64,000 nt of DNA from Lunularia cruciata (Eukaryota; Streptophyta; Marchantiopsida; Lunulariales; Lunulariaceae): positions 48,006,291 to 48,070,290 of the forward strand of contig OX419755.1 in assembly GCA_948567375.1 (NCBI GenBank), read 5' to 3'. Each line of letters begins with the position of its first letter. Within the stretch, counting starts at the first letter, position 1. The notes beneath the pieces are model-generated. The model did no database searches, was not told the origin of the DNA, and was given only the letters and a program-made list of their open reading frames with translations. Shown here piece by piece: positions 58,410-64,000 of this stretch. The translations under genes were made by a program, and so were the position numbers.

Positions 58410-59617
58410 CATTATTTGCCATGTTCAGATCGGAGTTCCAGCAGGCAACTTCGGATAGTTTATGTTCGCATTTATGGGCTCAAACCGTACACAACAAAGC
58501 TAGTCCGGAACCTCTGGAGAGTTTCAAATTAGCAAGGGCAACTGTTGCGATTGAGACATTTTCTTCACATTCTCACCACTTCAAGTCGACGGGGGATATA
58601 ATACTGCTCAACTTAAAGAGATGTAATAGAAGTAGGAAGATTCCTTAGACTTAAAAACAGAGCTTATTCTTGAAGACCTTTAGCAACATGTGTGCGGCTA
58701 TTTTTTTCAGACCGTGCATTGCAAATCCGACATAATCATGCAAGTGGTCCTGTCACATGTATATTGCTGTGGGAACTTGAGTCTGAATATCAGAGTCAAT
58801 TGCGAGATACGACTTGTGGACTATATATGCCAAGCGTGTTGCCTTTGGGTATCTGTAAGGTGTTATCTTCGCAGGATTGGACGGTCATTTTCTTCACAGC
58901 TCCTTAATGCTTCACCCTCCTCTAAATCTTACTTATCTTCTTGATCAGGTTGAAGCCTCGATAATCAAATTCAATTTCCCTTGCAACATTGTGTACTTTC
59001 TTTTCTCACTTGGGTTTGGGAGATGGGATAGGTCAGACCCTTTTTAAGTATGATGTCAAGAGGAAAACTCCAAGCCGGAAGGCAACTTGCACCTGTTTCT
59101 TGCTTGCAGAATTCTAATCGTTTCAGTAAGAAAGAAAAATCATTCAACTATGACCTTGTTATGAATGAACGTCCTCTACAACTACCATACCAGATTCGAA
59201 TCTCAGGGTCTTAGCTCAGATCAGGGTGCTTTCAGGCGTGGTAGGGTATTCGTGATGAGTTCTCAGTGAGTTATCCACTAAATGGAAGAAATATCTGACA
59301 TAAACTTCACGGATTCTACTACGAGCTACACGCCCCTTTGCGGAACCTTCTTTCACTCACTACACAAAGCAAATCTCCAGTTTCGTCCAACCTATTGAAC
59401 TTAGCTGAATCTACTCTTACCAGCAACATCAACAACGATGATTGCGAGTGAGGATCAACCAAAAAGTCCTCAGTATGCTCTAGATCGACCGGTTTCCTGT
59501 TGATTCTGTACTGGCTGAGAAGTAAACCCGTCTATAAATGAACTCATCTTCGATATCAACATTCACCTCCACTCTTAGTATTTCTGGGAATCTGTGCGTA
59601 CTTGATATCAGATATAA
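58410..59617. other. region between convergent genes
   Basis: 1.2 kb between the stop codon of the ATL-type gene (TAG at 58407-58409) and that of the IPK2 gene (59618-59620, read on the minus strand). It must contain both 3' untranslated regions. The open frames at 58690-58944 have no protein-like features I recognise. Confidence 0.5.
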
Positions 59618-62597
59618 CTAAGATGAAGTATGGTATTCTAGGATACTAGAAATGATGTTCATAAGTGACTTTAAACCGGCTAGAAAGTTATCATCCACAC
59701 TATTCTTCTTCACACTATGAGCAAAGTCTACCAGCTTGACAGACACACGCTTCGCCTCAGTCGATACAGCATCTCCATGGCTTGTACAAGACCCTTCATA
59801 AATGATCAGGACGGAGGTCGAGGCGAAATGGTAGAACGCTTGCGTATTGAACCTGGGAAATGCGAAATAATTCATGGGATAATGGACAAAGCAAGCCCAC
59901 TGCCTAAATGGAAGACTTTTGTGATATGTGACCTACAGTCTAACTCGGGCCTATAGCTGTAGAAAGCAATCTTCCATCACAAGAACCTCTCAAACGCATA
60001 GATGTATCTAAAACTGTTTAAAAGCTCCCAGCATCTATCGGGTTCTTAGTTCACACATTGCTAGGACTCACTTTGAAATGATCAATGATGAAAGGTGATG
60101 TATAAGGTGAAGGGTCTGGCATAGCTACAATAAAACTTATTTCGTTCACGTAAGTTTTTCAGATACCGTGCAAACGAATAACAAGAAGGGAAACAAGAAT
60201 CGACTTTGTTTCATTGCACAACGTTATAATTAGTATCGAGTGCAGATATGAAACATCCATGGCCCCCATAAATGTTATTTAGGCAGCTCAACGAAGGAAC
60301 TCGACTTTCGTTTCTTAGAGTACTACATTGTGTTATTTGAACGACATACCATTCTTTGAGTTCTTCGAGTTGCGCCAGGACTCCGTGCGAACCACCGTAG
60401 ACAGATGTGGCAAAAGCACCATCAAAGCTGTCGCTGGAAGGATTGGTTGAAACAAATCGCTCCAAGGTGGGACGAACCGTTTCAGCAGTCATGTATCTGC
60501 ACCACGACCGGTCTGGCTTCCAAATCTCACCAGTAGAAGGTTCGTATACCTGCACAATGCTAAGTTCAAGGCAAGAAGCAAATTGAAAACTTCCAACTAC
60601 AAACGAGTAAGTTTCTCCTGAATCTTTAACACATGACAGGAAGTAGCGTGTCTTCTGGCCCAAGACTTATTTCCCTTTACTTTTGCTCTATCGACGCCCG
60701 GAGGGCGTCAATAGAGTAAATTTGCTGTTTGAACCAGACGTAACCATTTGATCCATCAGTATTTTCAAATTGCAACAACAAAACCTGGTACAACTTAATA
60801 CAAGATGTTGTCCAGCATTATACATCTGAATCAGCACAGTAAATACCAACTGTCTAAAGTAATACTTCCCGGACCTGCATCCCTGATATTCGAAGACCTA
60901 GAGCTCCAGAAGTCGTTAGTTTGTCTTTCAACCTGCCATCATATGGAATGTACGGTGTTAAGCAACTGAAATTTGATGTTGCGCTGTTCTCCAGTTAGGA
61001 CATTGAACACGAGAACGTGCTTTTCCACTTTTGGCTGACAACAACGGGCAAGCTCTGAAACATACATGAATGAAGTAGGGCATCACGTTTGAAAGATTTA
61101 CATCGATTTCTTGATGTACTTTTCACCAGCTTCAGGATACCAAGTTCTATAACCAATCTGCAATGGTGAATTGCATCCAATTATTAACAGTGAACTGAGA
61201 ACAAAACAGAATGATTCCCTGCAGCGAAAATTTCAAGCGCCATCCGGTTAGCATACTTTCGTTCATGATGTCCATCAAAGAAGAAGTCCGCTTGTCCCTA
61301 CCAAGTTCAAATCGCTGAACACTTCAGCCAACCTGAGCACAAAATGCGTTTTGTTTCATTTCAAGAGAACATACCTTGACATCGGCAACAGAAGGACTGT
61401 CAAATCCATGAGTTAGGTTCTCCATGACTCCATATCGTTGAAATTATTGTCAAGGATCACATGTTTGCCTTTCTCATCAATAATAACTCTGACAGTTACC
61501 GTTTCCCATCCTTTTTCACTCAGCAAGAGGCAGATACTTGGCATGACAGCCATGGATGTGCAACTAACTGGTGCCAAAAGCCAACTTGGATCACACACAA
61601 TGCAAATCCTCTCTGTTACTTACATTTTCCCTCAGCTAGGACGAATACTGAAGGGTAACTGAAAAAAATCCTAGAATTACAACGAAGCTACCCTTGAAAC
61701 CACATAAATTTTCTTTCAGGATGTGGGCAATAGAGCCCCTGGGTCAGTAGTTCTTTTCTAGCATAAATTCTAAGCGCCCGTCCAAGGGAAACATATTGAA
61801 GGATCCAGCTGGAAGGATATTGACAGTTTCCAGACCATCCATTGATGGGATATACTTGACTCCGAAGAATTTAGGGAAGAAGTGCAACACATGCGCTGGA
61901 ATTATCCCCTCTGATTTTATCTCGTTGTAGAAAGCTATTTCCCTATCTGCTCGTTCATTACCCTCATGCAGAGGCTTGTAAAATCGCCCAGAGTCATCAA
62001 CTACAGGTCCCATACGCCCATCTGCAGCACATAGTCAGAGGCTAAAACCTTAAGAAAACATACCTGGACGTTCATCCAGATTATCGAGCCGAACCCTCAG
62101 CAGACTACAGCTCCAAATCACGAATCCATGGAAAAAAAGGGTTTCTTCTCTTATTATTTTTACAAGAAAACAAAACATAGAATAGGAGAAAGAGAGGACA
62201 GTTTCTGCCAGTCGATCCATGACCAGCAACTTGGTGCACTGCAGGCTTCAGCTTCTGAAAATGAAAAATGAACAGCAAATTTTCAGAGTCCAGCTGACGA
62301 GAAATTAGGCCTCTAAGAACGTTTTCCGCAATCAAATTACAACAATTATACTGTACAGAGAGTAGTGAATTTGTTTGTCATGTGGCTAAACCTGATCCAT
62401 AACAGTTCAAGTTTGCCAACGCATCAAAGGCTGTCTCCACAGTTATGCATATTCAAGTGGAATTGCAGAAACGACCCAGATTTTGCCCGTACGCTTACCC
62501 CCACATCAACACTGAGATTACCGTCCACAATTCCTGCTTCGGAACTGCTCTGCTCATCATCTCTAGTGCTCATGTCAACGTGTTCCACGTCCTCCAT
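59618..62597 (-). CDS. IPK2: inositol polyphosphate multikinase (IPK2 type)
   Basis: Eight exons on the minus strand: 62597-62499, 62254 to about 62209, 62021 to about 61819, 61427-61375, 61157-61102, 60932-60875, 60549-60350 and 59852-59618, about 318 residues. The start gives an acidic N-terminus (MEDVEHVDMSTRDDEQSSSE) joined in phase to KLKPAVHQVAGH, the family's opening motif. Next come GPVVDDSGRFYKPL and HVLHFFPKFFGVKYI. The IP kinase signature PxxxDxKxG reads PSVADVK then IGYRTWYPEA across an intron. LGLRISGMQ, VYGGSHGVLAQLEELKEW and VKLVDFAHS...DDNFLAGLKSL follow. The enzyme phosphorylates InsP3 and InsP4 toward InsP5, feeding phytate and signalling pools, in nucleus and cytosol. All junctions are GT-AG except two that are unsettled: the end of exon 2 (a GC donor at 62208 fits best) and the exon 3 to exon 4 join, where a few residues or a tiny exon may be missing. 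Confidence 0.9.
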
Positions 62598-62599
62598 CT

Positions 62600-63079
62600 C
62601 TGTTATACACTTTCTAGCTTAAACTTGTTCGAGAAGCCGTGGATCGGCAAAATGCAACTCCAGATCCGCTAGGAACCGATTCGTCAATGTAATCAGCTTG
62701 TAGGATTCAAGACCAATTCACGATCTCTAAGAGAAAATACAGAAACGAGGAAGATATTCGGCCATGATGACGTGGACACTGAAGGGTTGACGTGTCCCGT
62801 CCGTCTGTTTTCCTGGATCGCCACGTTGAATATCAGATCTCGCTAGGTGTCTAACGTTTTTTTTATTATATTTCAGCTGCCCAATATACATTGAGATGAT
62901 GTCCTACTCTCCAAATATATATGATTTAGTCTTGAATACCAGTATGGATCTAAGATTATGGACCCCGTTTAGCTTTTTTTTCTAGATTAATAGCTTTTTA
63001 CCCAAGCATTATGCATTGCCTGATGCAATGTAGCTCTCAAGGGACTTGTTGTGCATATTATATGAGCATCTTAGAGATT
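62600..63079. other. IPK2 upstream region
   Basis: Apart from the ACGT sites, nothing is recognised. Higher GC gives way to AT-rich DNA near 62860, where the LINE-bearing flank begins. Confidence 0.4.
62768..62795 (-). promoter_or_regulatory. pair of ACGT-core bZIP sites upstream of IPK2
   Basis: TGACGTGG (62768-62775) and TGACGTGT (62788-62795) lie 20 bases apart, 171-198 bp upstream of the IPK2 start codon. The second contains ACGTGTC, an exact ABRE consensus, and the first ACGTGG is close. A further CCACGTTG lies near 62821. Closely paired ACGT sites are typical of ABA- or stress-responsive plant promoters. The function is inferred only. Confidence 0.5.
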
Positions 63080-64000
63080 GTTGGAAGGTATATCATTTTT
63101 CTAATAATTTTATCAAGTTGTTTCAAGTGGTTGTAATGGGAACAAAGGAATATTCATGCATAAGTTAGTCAGGTGTTCCCTGATAGTCTACTTCTTAAGA
63201 TGGGAAAGGACACAAGGGGTATATTAAATCAATTGCTATTGGGGAGATTTTTTTTGCATATGGTTAGCGACACCATTGTCCTTCACCATCATTTTCACTT
63301 TTGAAAGCATCTCAGCCCACATCAGTTTGGAGTAGCTCCACTTGGAAGTTATATCTCTATGTATTAGAGCATTCTTAGATATCCAACCGGAGTGGATCAT
63401 TTGAAGTGTGTCGTCCTACAAGTGGATGGTGAGAATGCTTTTAATAATATCTCAAGTGCACCCATATTTAGAGAGTTAAAAGGAACTCAATGGATCCTTG
63501 GTGAGTTTTATTCTTTTTGTGCAGTTTTTCTATGGCTCTCTTGCTTCTCTTTACTATAACCATGGTTTTTCATATGAAAGAGTCACCGTCTTGGTGTCAA
63601 TTGTCAATGCATAATAGGGAGATCATTTAAGGGGACCTTTATTTGCCACTGCTCACTTTAGAGCTCTTTTATATTCTATTTTGGCATGCCAAGTTGTGTA
63701 TTTCCCTTCATGGCAGACAATGCACACATCATAGGCCCCATATTAGATGAGGTGAGCCTTTGACCACTTTACTATCGAGCTTCATCTTATAGGCTTGAGA
63801 ATCAAGGTGTCAAAGTGCAGAGCATGGTCTCCTTTAGGTACCTCCTCACACCTTGAGCTTCAAGAGGGGTGTATCACATCTATAGAAGGACTATGTATTC
63901 TTGGAGTGCCAATAGGATCTACAGACTTTGTCACACGCTTCTTAGATGTTGCTCTTATAGATGATATTCTCCATGTGTATGACCTTCCTCTACTAGGAGA
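63080..64000 (+). mobile_element. LINE reverse transcriptase fragment, continues past the window
   Basis: Reading plus-strand frames gives HPHQFGVAP-like sequence (about 63317-63345), VVLQVDGENAFNNISSAPIF (63412-63470) and GDHLRGPLFATAHFRALLYS (about 63621-63680). A frameshift of one base follows near 63710, then MADNAHIIGPILDEVS (about 63709-63758). After a further frame change comes GLCILGVPIGSTDFVTRFLD (about 63892-63950), open to the window edge. These are the ordered motifs of a non-LTR reverse transcriptase. The catalytic ADD box reads ADN, so the copy is dead. The 5' limit is uncertain; similarity fades before about 63080. From memory this LINE type is common in mosses, ferns and algae. 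Confidence 0.75.

Noticed and set aside
61413-61598. Minus-strand frame containing KHVILDN as an IPK2 exon
   Set aside because: It faintly resembles the HLVLEN motif, but the better match, VMENLTHGFDSPSVADVK, lies in another frame just downstream with correct phase. This frame is probably intron, though a tiny extra exon cannot be excluded.
1-64000. tRNA, rRNA or small nuclear RNA genes
   Set aside because: No cloverleaf, pol III box pair or rRNA-like stretch was recognised; the only tRNA-related sequences are the retrotransposon primer sites.

Overview
The window looks like nuclear DNA of a streptophyte plant, most likely a non-seed land plant or close relative. This is inferred, not proven. 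The evidence is an ATL-type RING-H2 gene with the plant GLD motif, a plant-type IPK2 inositol polyphosphate kinase gene with ordinary GT-AG introns, chromodomain Ty3/gypsy elements primed by initiator tRNA-Met, and a LINE fragment of a type I associate from memory with mosses, ferns and algae. About 40 kb on the left is nested transposon debris. About 20 kb on the right holds two convergent host genes.

Layout. 1-1148: unrecognised AT-rich DNA, including one half of a ~170 bp tandem duplication. 1149-6004: chromodomain Ty3/gypsy fossil (family A), with two LTRs and a perfect 5-bp target duplication. 6121-6727: solo LTR of family A in reverse, also with a perfect target duplication. 6855-16819 (minus) and 19519-29040 (plus): two copies of a second, unusual Ty3/gypsy family (family C), placed head to head around a 2.7 kb spacer. 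30815-40151: a third Ty3/gypsy fossil (family B), interrupted by two family A solo LTRs and a pogo/Tigger DNA transposon. 41.9-42.4 kb: a 150-bp tandem repeat. 43.06-58.41 kb: the ATL-type gene on the plus strand. 59.62-62.60 kb: the IPK2 gene on the minus strand. 63.08-64.0 kb: LINE reverse transcriptase remnant running off the window.

The most striking content is in family C. Between its protease and reverse transcriptase lies a region with C5-cytosine DNA methyltransferase motifs in canonical order: FFGGINTGL, GWPCQ, LLENVP, a DNMT3-like SxAHRxRxWW-type motif, MGF and LGQAMD. The pol region ends after the integrase in a C4HC3 PHD finger rather than a chromodomain. Both copies keep both modules. 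So the family carried a potential DNA-methylation writer and a potential histone reader. DNMT-bearing retrotransposons have been reported, as I recall, from dinoflagellates and charophyte algae. The DNMT plus PHD combination in a Ty3/gypsy element next to land-plant-like genes is what deserves follow-up. Both copies are broken and are treated here as fossils.

The host genes are better preserved. The ATL-type gene has nine recognisable coding exons (at least 622 residues; the N-terminal exon was not found). They encode a large ectodomain with PPC-like and EGF-like modules, one membrane span, a GLD motif and a RING-H2 finger. Its first and last long introns (3.0 and 8.4 kb) are packed with two interspersed repeat families that share a 3' end and are not seen elsewhere in the window. 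The IPK2 gene can be followed through eight exons, about 318 residues, with its signature PSVADVKIG assembled across a splice junction.
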